This document shows, one piece after another, positions 20,680 through 34,173 of a stretch of 64,000 nt of DNA. The stretch is from positions 4,960,001-5,024,000 of the forward strand of contig NZ_CP009553.3 of assembly GCF_000767615.3 (NCBI RefSeq). The letters are read 5' to 3'. Both the position numbers and the translations under genes were made by a program. How positions within the stretch are numbered: position 1 is the first letter of the stretch; each line of letters starts with the position of its first letter. The DNA is from Pandoraea pnomenusa. GTDB taxonomy: Bacteria > Pseudomonadota > Gammaproteobacteria > Burkholderiales > Burkholderiaceae. The notes under the pieces were generated by a model, which saw nothing but the letters and a program-made list of their open reading frames with translations, was not told the DNA's origin and ran no database searches.

Positions 20680-22287
20680 ATGCCGATTCTCGAGAGCAAA
20701 CTCAACCCGCGCGGCGAAGACTTTGCACGCAACGCGGCCACGATGCAGACCCTGGTCGACGACCTGCGCGCGCGTATCGCGCAACTGGCCGGTGGCGGCG
20801 GCGAGGCCGCGCGCAAGAAGCACATCGCCCGCGGCAAGCTGCTGCCGCGCGAGCGCGTTCAACAACTGCTCGATCCGGGCTCGCCGTTTCTCGAGCTCTC
20901 GCAGCTCGCCGCCATCGGCATGTATCACGACGACGCCCCGGGCGCGGGCGTGATCACCGGCATCGGCCGCGTGTCGGGCCAGGAATGCGTGATCGTGTGC
21001 AACGACGCCACGGTCAAGGGCGGCACCTATTACCCGATGACGGTCAAGAAGCACCTGCGCGCGCAGGAGATCGCCGAGCAGAATCATCTGCCCTGCATCT
21101 ATCTGGTCGACTCGGGCGGCGCCAACCTGCCGAACCAGGACGATGTGTTTCCCGATCGCGATCACTTCGGACGCATCTTCTACAACCAGGCGCAAATGTC
21201 CGCGAAGGGCATTCCGCAGATCGCCGTGGTAATGGGCTCGTGCACGGCAGGTGGCGCATACGTGCCCGCCATGAGCGACGAGTCGATCATCGTCAAGGAA
21301 CAGGGCACGATTTTCCTCGGCGGCCCGCCGCTGGTGAAAGCCGCCACCGGCGAGGAAGTGAGTGCGGAAGACCTCGGCGGCGCCGACGTGCACACACGCC
21401 TGTCGGGTGTGGCCGATCATTTCGCCCAGAACGACGCGCATGCGCTCGCCATCGCGCGCAACATCGCGGCGAACCTGAACCGGCGCAAACCCGCGACCGT
21501 CGCCGTGCGCCCCCCGGTCGAGCCGAAGTACGACGCACGCGAGCTGTACGGCGTGATTCCCGCCGATACGAAGAAGCCGTTCGACGTGCGCGAAGTGATC
21601 GCGCGTCTGGTCGACGGCTCCGAGTTCGACGAGTTCAAGGCACGCTACGGCACCACGCTCGTGTGCGGCTTCGCGCATCTTTGGGGCTACCCGGTCGGCA
21701 TCGTGGCGAACAACGGCATTCTGTTCTCGGAGTCGGCGCAGAAAGGCGCGCACTTCATCGAGCTTTGCTGCCAGCGCAAGATCCCGCTGATCTTCCTGCA
21801 GAACATCACGGGCTTCATGGTCGGTCGCAAGTACGAGAACGAAGGCATCGCCAAGCACGGCGCCAAGATGGTGACGGCCGTGGCCACGGCCAACGTGCCG
21901 AAATTCACCGTGATCATCGGTGGCTCGTTCGGTGCGGGCAACTATGGCATGTGCGGTCGCGCATACTCGCCCCGCTTCCTGTGGATGTGGCCGAACGCCC
22001 GTATCTCGGTGATGGGCGGCGAGCAGGCCGCGTCGGTGCTCGCCACGGTCAAGCGCGACGGCATCGAAGCCAAGGGCGGTCAATGGAGCGCCGAGGAGGA
22101 AGACGCCTTCAAGCAACCGATCCGCGACCAGTACGAGCGTCAGGGGCACCCGTATTACGCAAGCGCCCGCCTGTGGGACGACGGCGTGATCGACCCGGCC
22201 GATACGCGCACGGTGCTCGGACTGGGCCTGTCGGCCTCGCTGAACGCGCCGATTCCGGATTCGCGCTTCGGCCTGTTCCGCATGTAA
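20680..22287 (+). CDS. liuB: Methylcrotonoyl-CoA carboxylase, carboxyltransferase (beta) subunit
   Basis: The beta subunit of 3-methylcrotonyl-CoA carboxylase moves the carboxyl group from biotin to 3-methylcrotonyl-CoA, giving 3-methylglutaconyl-CoA. It has 535 residues, the usual length. Two crotonase-like halves are visible. The N-terminal half has the acyl-CoA pocket ([30 protein letters not shown]) and [17 protein letters not shown]. The C-terminal half has [15 protein letters not shown] and [18 protein letters not shown], which form the biotin site. The MCC-type signature with NLPNQ distinguishes it from propionyl-CoA carboxylase. Its partner LiuD is 6 kb downstream. Confidence 0.96.
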   Translation: MPILESKLNPRGEDFARNAATMQTLVDDLRARIAQLAGGGGEAARKKHIARGKLLPRERVQQLLDPGSPFLELSQLAAIGMYHDDAPGAGVITGIGRVSGQECVIVCNDATVKGGTYYPMTVKKHLRAQEIAEQNHLPCIYLVDSGGANLPNQDDVFPDRDHFGRIFYNQAQMSAKGIPQIAVVMGSCTAGGAYVPAMSDESIIVKEQGTIFLGGPPLVKAATGEEVSAEDLGGADVHTRLSGVADHFAQNDAHALAIARNIAANLNRRKPATVAVRPPVEPKYDARELYGVIPADTKKPFDVREVIARLVDGSEFDEFKARYGTTLVCGFAHLWGYPVGIVANNGILFSESAQKGAHFIELCCQRKIPLIFLQNITGFMVGRKYENEGIAKHGAKMVTAVATANVPKFTVIIGGSFGAGNYGMCGRAYSPRFLWMWPNARISVMGGEQAASVLATVKRDGIEAKGGQWSAEEEDAFKQPIRDQYERQGHPYYASARLWDDGVIDPADTRTVLGLGLSASLNAPIPDSRFGLFRM

Positions 22288-22330
22288 TCGCCCCGATCGA
22301 CACGCCCGGCCACTCGAGGATTTCCACGTC

Positions 22331-23122
22331 ATGAATCTTGCCACGCTCAAATTCGGCGTCGACGCGCATGTCGCCACCGTCACGCTCAATCGTCCCGACG
22401 TTCGCAACGCCTTCAACGAGACGGTCATCGAAGAACTCACGGGCGCGTTTCGCGCGCTCGCCACGAACGATGACGTGCGCGTCATCGTGCTCGCGGCCGA
22501 AGGCGTCGCCTTCTGTGCCGGCGCCGACCTGAACTGGATGAAGAAGATGGCCGGTTACTCCGACGCCGAGAACCGTGCCGACGCCATGACGCTTGCCGTC
22601 ATGCTCAACACCATCTACCGCTGCCCGAAGCCGGTGATCGCACGCGTGCAGGGCGACGCATACGCCGGGGGCGTCGGTCTGGCGGCCGTAGCCGACGTCG
22701 TCGTCGCCGTCGACACGGCGCATTTCTGTCTGTCGGAGGCAAAGCTCGGCCTGATTCCGGCGACGATCGGGCCGTATGTCATTCGCGCATTGGGCGAGCA
22801 GGCCTCGCGCCGCTACTTCCTGACGGCCGAACGCTTCGCGGCGTCGACGGCGCAGCGGCACGGGCTCGTGCATGAGGTCGTGAGCGCCGACGCGCTCGAC
22901 GGCACGGTGCAGGCGCTGGCCAAGGCATTGGCCGAGAACAGCCCCAACGCGGTGAAGGAATGCAAACGTCTCGTGCAGGACTTCGCGAGCCGCGTCATCG
23001 ACGACGGCGCGATCGCCGACACCGCGGAGCGCATTGCGAAGATCCGCGCGTCGGAGGAAGGCCGCGAGGGCGTGCGTTCGTTCCTCGAGAAACGCGCGCC
23101 GTCGTGGCGTAGCGAGAACTGA
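22331..23122 (+). CDS. liuC: Enoyl-CoA hydratase, probable methylglutaconyl-CoA hydratase
   Basis: A crotonase-superfamily enzyme of 263 residues that would hydrate 3-methylglutaconyl-CoA to HMG-CoA. The oxyanion-hole segment is GVAFCAGADLNWMKKM. The second segment is QGDAYAGGVGLAAVADVVVA, and LSEAKLGLIPATIGPYV carries the expected acidic residue. The assignment to LiuC rests on its position 44 bases after liuB and the ADLNWM sequence common in that group. It is the last liu gene before the bio operon. It ends at 23122, with about 330 bases of regulatory space behind it. Confidence 0.92.
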   Translation: MNLATLKFGVDAHVATVTLNRPDVRNAFNETVIEELTGAFRALATNDDVRVIVLAAEGVAFCAGADLNWMKKMAGYSDAENRADAMTLAVMLNTIYRCPKPVIARVQGDAYAGGVGLAAVADVVVAVDTAHFCLSEAKLGLIPATIGPYVIRALGEQASRRYFLTAERFAASTAQRHGLVHEVVSADALDGTVQALAKALAENSPNAVKECKRLVQDFASRVIDDGAIADTAERIAKIRASEEGREGVRSFLEKRAPSWRSEN

Positions 23123-23233
23123 GCGAGAACTGAGCGCGCGCTGTGCCCGCGCGCGCCTGACGGCCGCCCGAACGGTTACAAATATTTTTGGGGAGACGCA
23201 ACGACGGAGATGCCGCAACGTTATCGGCGGGTT

Positions 23234-23262
23234 TTGAGGAATTATCGATAACGTCTTCCTAT
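23234..23262 (+). promoter_or_regulatory. Candidate bio promoter with BioR-like palindrome
   Basis: The gap 23123-23456 holds no gene. TTATCGATAA at 23242-23251 fits the published BioR operator consensus TTATMKATAA exactly. It sits between a TTGAGG (23234-23239) and TCCTAT (23257-23262) pair spaced 17 bases apart. A half-site TTATCG occurs at 23221-23226. The downstream operon is biotin synthesis. BioR is best known from alphaproteobacteria, and no regulator gene is in this window, so the identity of the binding protein is inference. Confidence 0.6.
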
Positions 23263-23456
23263 GGCACGCAAAACCTCAAGTTTTTGCCACATTTCCGCCT
23301 ATTGCCCTGCCAAATCGCTTTGCCTACCATGCGCCCATCCCCCACCTCCGGCCCCATGCGGCACCGCTGCGCGCGATGCCTGCCGCGGGCCAGCCGGACA
23401 ATCGACCGCCGCCTTCGGGCGGGCGTCGTGCGTCGCGGCCAACCAAGGAGTCAATG

Positions 23457-24863
23457 ATGGACGCCTTCCCGCGCCCCCCCGCCGGTCCCGGCGATCTCGC
23501 CGCGCGAAGTCTGCGACAGGTCTGGCACCCCTGCACGCAGATGAAGCAACAGGCAAAGCTGCCACTCGTCGCGCTGTCGCACGGCGAAGGCCCCTGGCTC
23601 GTCGATACCGACGGCGAGCGCTACCTCGATGCCATCAGTTCCTGGTGGGTCAACCTTTTCGGTCACGCCAACCCGCGCATCAACGCCTCGCTCGTCGACC
23701 AGCTCGGCCGTCTGGAGCACGCCATGCTGGCCGGCTTCACGCACGAGCCGGTCGTGGCGCTGGCAGAGCGCCTGTCGGCGCTGACCGGCGGCGTGCTCGG
23801 CCATGCCTTCTTTGCGTCCGACGGCGCCTCGGCCGTCGAGATCGCACTCAAGATGAGCTTTCACGCGTGGCGCAATCAGGGGCACGACGACAAGCGCGAA
23901 TTCGTTTGCGTGCGCCACGGTTATCACGGCGAGACGCTCGGTGCACTGGCCGTGACCGACGTTGCGCTGTTTCGCGACGCCTACGATCCGCTGCTGCGCC
24001 ACGCGCACGTCGTGGCGTCGCCCGACGCGCGCAACGCGCGTGACGGCGAATCGGACATCGATGTCGCGCATCGCGCGGCCGCCGAACTCGAGGCATTGCT
24101 GGCACGCCGCGAGGGCCGCATTGCCGCCGTCATCGTCGAGCCCCTCGTGCAGTGCGCGGCAGGCATGGCGATGCACGACCCCGAGTATCTGCGCCGTGCG
24201 CGCGCGCTGTGCGACCAATATGGCGCACACCTGATCGCCGACGAGATCGCCGTGGGATGCGGGCGCACGGGCACGTTCTTCGCCTGTGAACAAGCCGGCA
24301 TCTGGCCCGATCTGCTGACGTTGTCCAAGGGCATCAGCGGCGGATACCTGCCGCTCTCGCTCGTGCTTTCGCGCGACGCCATCTTCGACGCGTTCTACGA
24401 CGACGACACCGCGCGCGGTTTCCTGCACTCGCATTCGTACACGGGCAATCCCCTGGCGTGCCGCGCCGCGTTGGCCACGCTCGATATCTTCGCGGACGAC
24501 GATGTCCTCGCCGTCAATGCGTTGCGTGCCCGGCGTCTGTCCGATGCGCTCGCACCGCTGGCCAACGACCCGCGCGCGAAGCATTTCCGCCAGCGCGGCA
24601 TGATCTGGGCGTTCGACGCCGACGTGCCGCAGGCGGCGGAGGCGGTCCGTGCGTTCTCCCGGCGCTTCTACACCGAAGCGCGCGCGCGCGGCGTGCTGTT
24701 GCGCCCGATCGGCAATACCGTCTACCTGATGCCGCCGTACGTGCTCGACGACGCGACGATCGACTGGCTCGCCAGCCGCACGATGGCCGCGTTCGATGTC
24801 ACGATGCGCGACCTCGGCGGCGGCAATCGTGTCGCGACGGTCGGGAAGGAGCAGGCAGCATGA
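23457..24863 (+). CDS. bioA: Adenosylmethionine--8-amino-7-oxononanoate aminotransferase
   Basis: PLP-dependent DAPA synthase that transfers an amino group from AdoMet to KAPA in biotin synthesis. It has about 468 residues. The substrate loop is WHPCTQM and [15 protein letters not shown] follows. The cofactor region is [21 protein letters not shown] carries the PLP Asp, and the Schiff-base Lys is in [14 protein letters not shown]. Two ATG codons sit in tandem at 23454 and 23457. AAGGAG ends at 23450, so 23457 has the better spacing. It overlaps bioF by four bases (ATGA). Confidence 0.96.
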   Translation: MDAFPRPPAGPGDLAARSLRQVWHPCTQMKQQAKLPLVALSHGEGPWLVDTDGERYLDAISSWWVNLFGHANPRINASLVDQLGRLEHAMLAGFTHEPVVALAERLSALTGGVLGHAFFASDGASAVEIALKMSFHAWRNQGHDDKREFVCVRHGYHGETLGALAVTDVALFRDAYDPLLRHAHVVASPDARNARDGESDIDVAHRAAAELEALLARREGRIAAVIVEPLVQCAAGMAMHDPEYLRRARALCDQYGAHLIADEIAVGCGRTGTFFACEQAGIWPDLLTLSKGISGGYLPLSLVLSRDAIFDAFYDDDTARGFLHSHSYTGNPLACRAALATLDIFADDDVLAVNALRARRLSDALAPLANDPRAKHFRQRGMIWAFDADVPQAAEAVRAFSRRFYTEARARGVLLRPIGNTVYLMPPYVLDDATIDWLASRTMAAFDVTMRDLGGGNRVATVGKEQAA

Positions 24864-26077
24864 CCGCCCACACCCTCCCCCCGCTCTTCGACCGCCTCGA
24901 TGCGGGCCTCGCCGAAATCGACCGCGCGCATCTGCGCCGCCGTCATCGCGTGGTTTCCACGCCGTGCCAGCCGCACGTATGCGCCGACGGCCGCGACGTC
25001 CTCGCCTTCACGAGCAACGACTATCTCGGACTCGCGGCACATCCGAAGGTCGTGGCCGCGCTGATCGACGGTGCGCAGCGATACGGTGCGGGCAGCGGAG
25101 CCTCGCACCTGATCAGCGGTCATTTCCAGGCCCATGCCGAACTTGAAGACGCGCTTGCGCAGTTCATGTCGCCGCATCTGGTCGAGGCCCGCGCACTGTA
25201 CTTCTGCACGGGATACATGGCTAACCTGGCGACGATCTCGGCACTCGCGGACAAGGACGCCGAGATCTTCTCCGAGGCGCTCAATCACGCTTCGCTCATC
25301 GACGGCGCGCGACTGTCGCGCGCACGCACGCAGATCTACCCGCACGGCGACGTCGACGCGCTGGGCGCGTTGCTCGCCGCCAGCACGGCCGAGACGAAGC
25401 TGATCGTGACCGACGGCGTGTTCTCCATGGACGGCGACATCGCGCCGCTGCCGCAACTGCTCGCGCTGGCCGAACGCCACAATGCGTGGCTGATCGTGGA
25501 CGATGCGCACGGATTCGGTGTCGTGGGCGAAAACGGACGCGGCGTGTTCGAGCATTTCGCGTTGCGCTCGCCCAACCTCGTCATCATCGGCACGCTCGGC
25601 AAGGCGGCGGGCGTGGGCGGCGCGTACGTGGCCGCGAACCGGCGCGTGATTGAATGGCTCGTCAATCGCGCGCGTCCGTACATCTTCACCACGGCGGCCG
25701 CGCCGTCGCAGGCGCATGCGCTGCTCACGAGCCTGGCGATCATCGCCGGCGACGAGGGACGCGAGCGCCGCGCCACGCTGCAAGCACGCATCGCGCAACT
25801 GCGCGACACCCTCGCGTTGCGCCACTGGCGGCACATGGCCTCGCCCACGGGCGTGCAACCGATCATCCTTGGCGAAAACGCCGCGGCGCTGCACGCCCAG
25901 GCCGGTCTGGCCGAGGCGGGACTGTGGGTACCCGCGATTCGTCCGCCGACCGTCGCTCCCGGCACGTCGCGACTGCGCGTCACGCTCAGCGCCGCACACA
26001 CGGAAGACGACATCGCCCGCCTGGCAGCGGCCATCAACCAGCTCGACCGCGACTGGACGGCGCACGACCATGACTGA
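24860..26077 (+). CDS. bioF: 8-amino-7-oxononanoate synthase
   Basis: PLP-dependent KAPA synthase that condenses pimeloyl-ACP or pimeloyl-CoA with L-alanine. It has 405 residues. The glycine-rich start of the fold is [15 protein letters not shown], and [22 protein letters not shown] is the family signature. [15 protein letters not shown] gives the PLP-contact Asp and His, and the Schiff-base Lys is in [12 protein letters not shown]. It shares an ATGA overlap with bioA and overlaps bioD by eight bases, so translation of the operon is coupled. Confidence 0.96.
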   Translation: MTAHTLPPLFDRLDAGLAEIDRAHLRRRHRVVSTPCQPHVCADGRDVLAFTSNDYLGLAAHPKVVAALIDGAQRYGAGSGASHLISGHFQAHAELEDALAQFMSPHLVEARALYFCTGYMANLATISALADKDAEIFSEALNHASLIDGARLSRARTQIYPHGDVDALGALLAASTAETKLIVTDGVFSMDGDIAPLPQLLALAERHNAWLIVDDAHGFGVVGENGRGVFEHFALRSPNLVIIGTLGKAAGVGGAYVAANRRVIEWLVNRARPYIFTTAAAPSQAHALLTSLAIIAGDEGRERRATLQARIAQLRDTLALRHWRHMASPTGVQPIILGENAAALHAQAGLAEAGLWVPAIRPPTVAPGTSRLRVTLSAAHTEDDIARLAAAINQLDRDWTAHDHD

Positions 26078-26864
26078 TCAAACGCTTGCGATCGCCGAGC
26101 GCGCCACGCCCGCGCGCCATGCATTCTTCGTCACCGGCACCGACACCGAGATCGGCAAGACGCTCGTGTCGTCGGCGCTGCTGCAGGCCGCCGCGCGGCG
26201 CGGTCTGGTGTGTGCCGGCCTCAAGTCCGTGGCCGCCGGGGCGTCGGAGCATAACGGCCGGTTCGTCAACGACGACGTCGAGCAGCTGCACGCCGCGAGC
26301 AATCTGAAGCTGCCCGACGACTGGTATTGCCCGTATGTGCTCAAGGATGCCGCCGCACCGCACATTGCCGCCGCGGCCGAAGGCATCGATCTCGACTGCC
26401 GCGTGATTCGCGATGGCTACGCGCGTATTGCCGCGCGCGCCGACCTGGTGATCGTGGAAGGCGTGGGCGGGTTCCGCGTGCCGCTCGGCCCCGATGCGAG
26501 CGCGCCCGACACCGCCGACCTCGCGCGTCAGCTCGGCCTGCCGGTCGTGCTCGTCGTCGGGCTTCGCCTGGGCTGCATCAGCCACGCGCTGCTCACGGCC
26601 GAAGCGATCGCCGCGCGCGGCCTGACGCTTGCCGGCTGGGTCGCCAATCACGTGGATCCGGACATGCGTCACGTGGACGCCAACGTCGACGCCATTGCCG
26701 CGCGCATCGGCGCCCCGCTGCTCGGCCGCGTGCCGCACCTGCCGCATCCCGACGCCGCGACGGCCTCGGGTTATCTCGACATTGCACCGCTCGTGGATTC
26801 GGCGCCGCATCGCCATGCGCAAGCGCCGCTTGCCGCGCAATCGTCCGATGCGTCCCGATCGTGA
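26070..26864 (+). CDS. bioD: ATP-dependent dethiobiotin synthetase
   Basis: Forms the ureido ring of dethiobiotin from DAPA, CO2 and ATP. It has 264 residues with the P-loop GTDTEIGKT near the N-terminus, the substrate Lys in [10 protein letters not shown] (KPVAxG-like) and the [11 protein letters not shown] loop. The start overlaps the end of bioF. About 25 residues at the C-terminus ([25 protein letters not shown]) look disordered and go beyond the usual fold. BioB follows 55 bases later. Confidence 0.95.
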   Translation: MTDQTLAIAERATPARHAFFVTGTDTEIGKTLVSSALLQAAARRGLVCAGLKSVAAGASEHNGRFVNDDVEQLHAASNLKLPDDWYCPYVLKDAAAPHIAAAAEGIDLDCRVIRDGYARIAARADLVIVEGVGGFRVPLGPDASAPDTADLARQLGLPVVLVVGLRLGCISHALLTAEAIAARGLTLAGWVANHVDPDMRHVDANVDAIAARIGAPLLGRVPHLPHPDAATASGYLDIAPLVDSAPHRHAQAPLAAQSSDASRS

Positions 26865-26919
26865 CGCTACGACATACGACGGCCTCCCCCCGACATCAAA
26901 GCATTCAAGGAATCTCACC

Positions 26920-27978
<1,059 letters not shown>

Positions 27979-28180
27979 GCGCGGGCTGCCCGGGAGTGCC
28001 GGCGGGCGGTGAGGAGGTATTGAAAAGTCATGCGCCGCAACGGCGGTGAGATCGCGAAGACGATCCGCCGTGGCGGCGAAGCTGCACAGCAATAAAGACG
28101 GGTGCGCATGCATCGTTGCTTCGTCACAAGCGGGGCAATGGCGTGGGCACCGCCCCAATCGATCATTTTCCGGAGGCAAT

Positions 28181-30202
<2,022 letters not shown>

Positions 30203-30291
30203 AGGTCACGTCGTGGCGTGCGGGCGGCGCGCTCGCGGCAGCCACGACAGGGATGCGGCGTGGGTGGAGCGTGGGTGGCACGTGGATGGGT

Positions 30292-31095
30292 TCAGACGGC
30301 CTCGCCCGCGTTCTCCCCACGAATCGTCCGGCGCCGGAATTGCTCGGGCGTGAGCCCCGATTCGCGAGCGAACATTTCGATGAACGCCGAAGGCGTGGCA
30401 TAGCCGAGATCGAATGCGATCGACTTCACGGTTCGGCCTGCCTCAAGCCCCTGGATGGCGCGCATGAACCGCATGCGCTGCCGCCACTGACCCAGTGTCA
30501 TCCCAAGCTCCGTCAGGCAATGACGCGCCAGCGTACGCTCCGTCATGGACATCGTTCGCGCCCATTGCGCGAGCGTGCGATTGTCGCCCGGTTCGCCCTG
30601 CAGCGCGTCGAGCACGCGAATCAGCGACGGTGAGCGCGCCTGTGGCAGGAAGCGCGGCTCGGCCGGCGCCAGCGCCAGTTGATCGACCAGCACATGTGCG
30701 AGCCGCCGATCCGCTTCGGTCTGCGGACACGCCACCCCGCGCTCCGCGAAGTCCGACAGAATCGCGCGCAGCAGGCCGCTCATCCGCAACGTTGCCGCCG
30801 TGGCCGGAAGCGCCGCAGCAAGTGAAGCGTCGATATAGACGGAGCGATAAACCACCGCGTGCGCGTTGAAGCTGGCGTGTGCCGCCTTCGGCGGAATCCA
30901 AACCGCGTATTGCGGCGGCGACAGAAAGCGCGCGCCCTCGATCTCCAACTGCATCACGCCGTTGGCAACGTAATTCAATTGCCCCCAATCGTGGCGATGC
31001 GGCACCCACGCCGTTTGCGCCGCGAACTCGTCGTAGCGGAAGTAAACCGGATATGGCAACGTCTTGAAGCTCGGCCAGTTGTTGCGAACGGTCAT
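30292..31095 (-). CDS. AraC-family transcriptional regulator
   Basis: A 267-residue regulator. The N-terminal cupin-like sensor domain (WVPHRHDWGQLNYVANGVMQLEIEG, FLSPPQYAVWIPPKAAHAS) is followed by two C-terminal AraC helix-turn-helix motifs. The first is TLAQWARTMSMTERTLARHCLTELGMTLGQWRQ. The second, SIAFDLGYATPSAFIEMFARESGLTPEQFRRR, is the stronger. The start at 31095 puts the cupin near the N-terminus; a longer frame upstream is Arg-rich and unlikely. It is divergent from the dehydrogenase at 31542, which is a plausible target. This cupin-AraC type often controls adjacent transporters or oxidoreductases. Confidence 0.9.
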   Translation of the reverse strand: MTVRNNWPSFKTLPYPVYFRYDEFAAQTAWVPHRHDWGQLNYVANGVMQLEIEGARFLSPPQYAVWIPPKAAHASFNAHAVVYRSVYIDASLAAALPATAATLRMSGLLRAILSDFAERGVACPQTEADRRLAHVLVDQLALAPAEPRFLPQARSPSLIRVLDALQGEPGDNRTLAQWARTMSMTERTLARHCLTELGMTLGQWRQRMRFMRAIQGLEAGRTVKSIAFDLGYATPSAFIEMFARESGLTPEQFRRRTIRGENAGEAV

Positions 31096-31541
31096 GACGG
31101 GGTCGGAGCGATGTAGATTGGAAAAATTCCGCGAGTTCGGCACATTCGCGGCGCTCGCGGCGGCAATTGGCACGATCGGCACAGTTCGCACAATCGAGGC
31201 CTGCCGGCGGCAGACCCCCGGCAAGCGCGGACGACACGCGTGCGTCGCGCGCCGCGCCTCGCGACACGCCATAGCCCGCATCTTACCGCCGCCCCGCCGG
31301 CATGCCGGGGACACGCGAAGGCGTCGGCTGCGCCGGGGGCGACACCGCACGATGGCGGGTCGGTACCTGCACAAAATCGACGCCCGCCGCCTATCACGAA
31401 ATTCACCTCCCCTCGTCTTCTCTGCGGCAACGCGCGTTCGGTGTCATGCTGTCGCTCACGCAGCCAACTCAGGACGGGCGCTCCCCTTGCGCAACGTCCT
31501 TCTCCGGCGCGGCAACGACACTTTTGACATCGGGAGCATTG
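31096..31541. other. Divergent intergenic region between araC-type regulator and dehydrogenase
   Basis: 446 bases with no supported gene. Several GGCAC/GCACA half-sites occur between about 31138 and 31195 (CGGCACATTCG, TTGGCACGATCGGCACAG, TCGCACAATCG). They could be direct-repeat sites for the AraC regulator, but spacing is irregular and I cannot define an operator. Confidence 0.35.
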
Positions 31542-32432
31542 ATGAACATCGGATTTCTGGGGCTTGGCACCATGGGCGCCCCCATGGCTCGCAATCTGGT
31601 CAGGGCGGGCTTCTCCGTGCGTGTGTGGAACCGCTCGCACGGCCCCGTCGACGCCCTGAGCGCCGAGGGCGCCACGCCGGCGTCGAGTGCCGCGCAGGCC
31701 GCGCACGGCGTCGACGTGCTCATCGCCATGCTGGCCGACGACGACACCACGCGCACCGTGCTGCTCGACGGCGGTGCGCTGAATGTCCTGACACGCAATG
31801 CCATCGTGGTGAACATGGCTACCGTATCGCTCGATTTCGCGCGCGAAATGCGTTCGACGTGCGAGTCGCTCGGCTTGCGCTACGTCGCCGCGCCCGTGCT
31901 CGGCCGCGTGAACGTCGCCGAGGCCGGCAAGCTCAACATCCTGGCGGCGGGCGACGCCGCCGCGCTCGAGGGTGTGCAGCCGATATTCGATGTGCTCGGA
32001 CAACGCACCTGGCGGTTCGGCGACGTGCCTGAGCAGGCCAACGTCGTGAAGCTCGGTGCGAATTTCATGATCGCGAGCGCCATCGAAGCCATGAGCGAAG
32101 CGGCCGCGCTCGCCGAGGGTCATGGGGTGTCCGGCGCCGATTTCCTCGACATGATCACGAGCACGGTCTTCGCGACTCCCGCATACACCGGCTACGGTGG
32201 CGCGATCGCCCGACAGGTCTTCGAACCGGCCGGCTTCAAGCTTTCGCTCGGCGCCAAGGACGTGCGTCTGGCGCTGCTCGCTGGCGAGGCGGCAAACGTG
32301 CCGATGCCATTCGGCAGCGTGTTGCGCGACAACCATCTGGACAGCCTGGCGCATGGCGAAGGGCATCTCGACTGGGCGGCCCTGTCGCGTGTGGCCGCGC
32401 GGCGCGCGGGCCACGTGAAAGCGACGGATTGA
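31542..32432 (+). CDS. NAD(P)-dependent oxidoreductase, 3-hydroxyisobutyrate dehydrogenase family
   Basis: A 296-residue beta-hydroxyacid dehydrogenase of the HIBADH/GLYR type. It has the N-terminal Rossmann motif IGFLGLGTMGAPMARNLV and a canonical cofactor contact VWNRS, whose Arg suggests NADPH preference. The substrate loop is APVLGRVNVAEAGKLNILAAG, and the catalytic Lys lies in NVVKLGANFMIASAIEAMSEA. Candidate substrates are 3-hydroxyisobutyrate, tartronate semialdehyde or succinic semialdehyde. GGGAG precedes ATG 31542. The divergent AraC regulator may control it. It is not clearly part of the valine pathway because no mmsA gene is near. Confidence 0.9.
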   Translation: MNIGFLGLGTMGAPMARNLVRAGFSVRVWNRSHGPVDALSAEGATPASSAAQAAHGVDVLIAMLADDDTTRTVLLDGGALNVLTRNAIVVNMATVSLDFAREMRSTCESLGLRYVAAPVLGRVNVAEAGKLNILAAGDAAALEGVQPIFDVLGQRTWRFGDVPEQANVVKLGANFMIASAIEAMSEAAALAEGHGVSGADFLDMITSTVFATPAYTGYGGAIARQVFEPAGFKLSLGAKDVRLALLAGEAANVPMPFGSVLRDNHLDSLAHGEGHLDWAALSRVAARRAGHVKATD

Positions 32433-32513
32433 CGTTGGACGCCCTCCTTTGTCAGCGGCGCCGCGAATTGCGGCGTTCTGCCGAAATGAGCGAGGACGGT
32501 TCCTAGAAAATTC

Positions 32514-32542
32514 GACAGCGACCTCGGAGGACGGTCGCTGTC
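32514..32542. other. Perfect inverted repeat upstream of porin gene
   Basis: GACAGCGACC and GGTCGCTGTC form a 10-bp perfect stem around TCGGAGGAC. It lies about 80 bases after the dehydrogenase stop and 105 before the porin start. There is no T-run. The loop contains GGAGG, so it could be an RNA control element rather than a terminator. Confidence 0.4.
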
Positions 32543-32646
32543 ATGTGGATTTCACCGCTTTCGGAATTTTCATAAGGAATCCGAATAGGTGATCGGAAAT
32601 ATTCTCGGTGTCGATTTCAACCATGCGCGGCAAAGCGCTCGACATC

Positions 32647-33870
32647 ATGAACCAACGTCCACACTCGAACACCGGCCTGCGCGCCCTTGCGCTCGCCGCG
32701 GCACTCACGGCGCTCGGCCTGCCGGCCGGCGCCAACGCGCAAAGCAACGTCACGCTCTATGGCACGATCGATTCCGGATTCGTGCACGCCAATCACACGG
32801 CGACCGACAATGGCGCGCAACCGCTCTCCGGGATCACCAGCAACATCATCGGCGGCAGTCGCTGGGGTCTGCGCGGCACGGAGTCGCTGGGTCGCGGCCT
32901 CACCGCACTGTGGCAGATCGAGAGCGGGTTCAACGGGGTCAACGGCGCACTCGGCAACGGTGGCCTGGCATTCGGCCGCAAGGCGATCATCGGCTTGCGC
33001 GGCAACGAATGGGGCGAAGTCACGATCGGCCGGCAATACGACCCCGTGGTCAATCTCGTGCAGGGCCTGACCGCCGATGGCTACTTCGGCGGCTTCTTCG
33101 CCACGCCGGGGGACGTCGACAACTACGACAACGGTGCGCGCATCAACAATTCGATCCGATATGCCACGCCGAATTTCGGCGGCCTGCAGTTCGAAGGCAT
33201 GTATGCGACGGGAGGTGTCGCGGGGAAGACAGGCGCGGGGCGCTCGTTCGGCCTCGCGGGTGCCTACAGCAATGGGCCGGTTGCCCTCGCGGCAGGTTAC
33301 TTCTTCGCGGATGGCGGCTATCAGCGTGAACGGTTGGCCGGCGATGCGCCGGATGCGCCGGCGACCGGGCCTCGTGAGTGGGCGGGCAGCGCCGGCTCGT
33401 TGTTCAACTCGCCGATCAACGATGGTTTCCGCACGGCCAGCAAGGTACGCATCGCGCGCGCCGGGGCGAAGTATGCCGTCGGTCCGGCAATCTTCGGCGT
33501 CTCGCTGTCCAACGCCCAGTATTCGAGCGACGCGCTTTCCACGTTCCGTGGCGTGGCGAAGTTCGATACCGTCAACGCCTTCGCCACGTATGCACTGACG
33601 CCCGCGCTCAACACCGGCATCGGCTATAGCTACACGCGTATGCGCGCGGATGGCGTGGGCGCCCACTACAACCAGTTCAACGCAGGGGTGACGTACGCCC
33701 TGTCCAAGCGTACATCGACGTACGTCATCGGCGGCTATCAACAGGCGGTCGGCACGACGCTCCGTCAGGGACGAACGGTGGAGGCGAATGCGTCGGTCGG
33801 TTCGTATGGGATCGACGCGGGTGCGCGCACTCAGTTGCTCCTGGGCATGGGACTGAAGCACACGTTCTGA
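32647..33870 (+). CDS. Gram-negative trimeric porin (Burkholderia type)
   Basis: A 407-residue outer-membrane general porin. After a signal peptide ending in PAGANA, the mature chain starts QSNVTLYGTIDSGF, the hallmark of Porin_4-type beta-barrels in Burkholderiales. Constriction and strand motifs follow: SRWGLRGTESLGRGLTALWQIESGF, GRKAIIGLRGNEWGEVTIGRQYDP, NNSIRYATPNFGGLQFEGMY. The C-terminal barrel ends LLGMGLKHTF with terminal Phe, the BAM signal. Several starts are possible; ATG 32647 fits the signal peptide best, with 32608 and 32623 as alternatives. A terminator follows. Confidence 0.92.
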   Translation: MNQRPHSNTGLRALALAAALTALGLPAGANAQSNVTLYGTIDSGFVHANHTATDNGAQPLSGITSNIIGGSRWGLRGTESLGRGLTALWQIESGFNGVNGALGNGGLAFGRKAIIGLRGNEWGEVTIGRQYDPVVNLVQGLTADGYFGGFFATPGDVDNYDNGARINNSIRYATPNFGGLQFEGMYATGGVAGKTGAGRSFGLAGAYSNGPVALAAGYFFADGGYQRERLAGDAPDAPATGPREWAGSAGSLFNSPINDGFRTASKVRIARAGAKYAVGPAIFGVSLSNAQYSSDALSTFRGVAKFDTVNAFATYALTPALNTGIGYSYTRMRADGVGAHYNQFNAGVTYALSKRTSTYVIGGYQQAVGTTLRQGRTVEANASVGSYGIDAGARTQLLLGMGLKHTF

Positions 33871-33894
33871 TCCCACCGAGTCATCGACGAAGTC

Positions 33895-33936
33895 GGCCCG
33901 AATGCGTGAATCCATGCGGGTTCGGGTCGATTTTTT
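33895..33936 (+). terminator. Terminator after porin
   Basis: CCCGAA at 33897-33902 pairs with TTCGGG at 33921-33926. A run of six T at 33931-33936 follows. The loop is 18 bases. Confidence 0.6.
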
Positions 33937-34173
33937 CGTGCTTTGGAAGATCTATGTTTCAAACGAACGTTTGGAATCTTGAGGACGTTTCGTCTAAAAA
34001 AAGACACCAATCTTCAATTTAAGGGTTTACCCCATTAGGGATTCTTATTAGAATTCGTTTCCATTGAAGTTCGTTGCAGACGCAACCAGCGGCATTCACG
34101 CCTTTTGATTTCCCTCCGAATTCGATGCGCGCCGACGGGAGGTTGCGCAGCCGCCATTCAGGGGAGAAGGTCC
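33937..34173. other. AT-rich intergenic stretch with small inverted repeats
   Basis: A visibly lower-GC stretch than the surroundings, with no supported gene. It contains CAAACG-AA-CGTTTG at 33960-33973. GACG-TTT-CGTC follows at about 33984-33994. Base composition suggests promoter DNA or acquired DNA. It precedes a possible small membrane protein at 34174. Confidence 0.4.
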
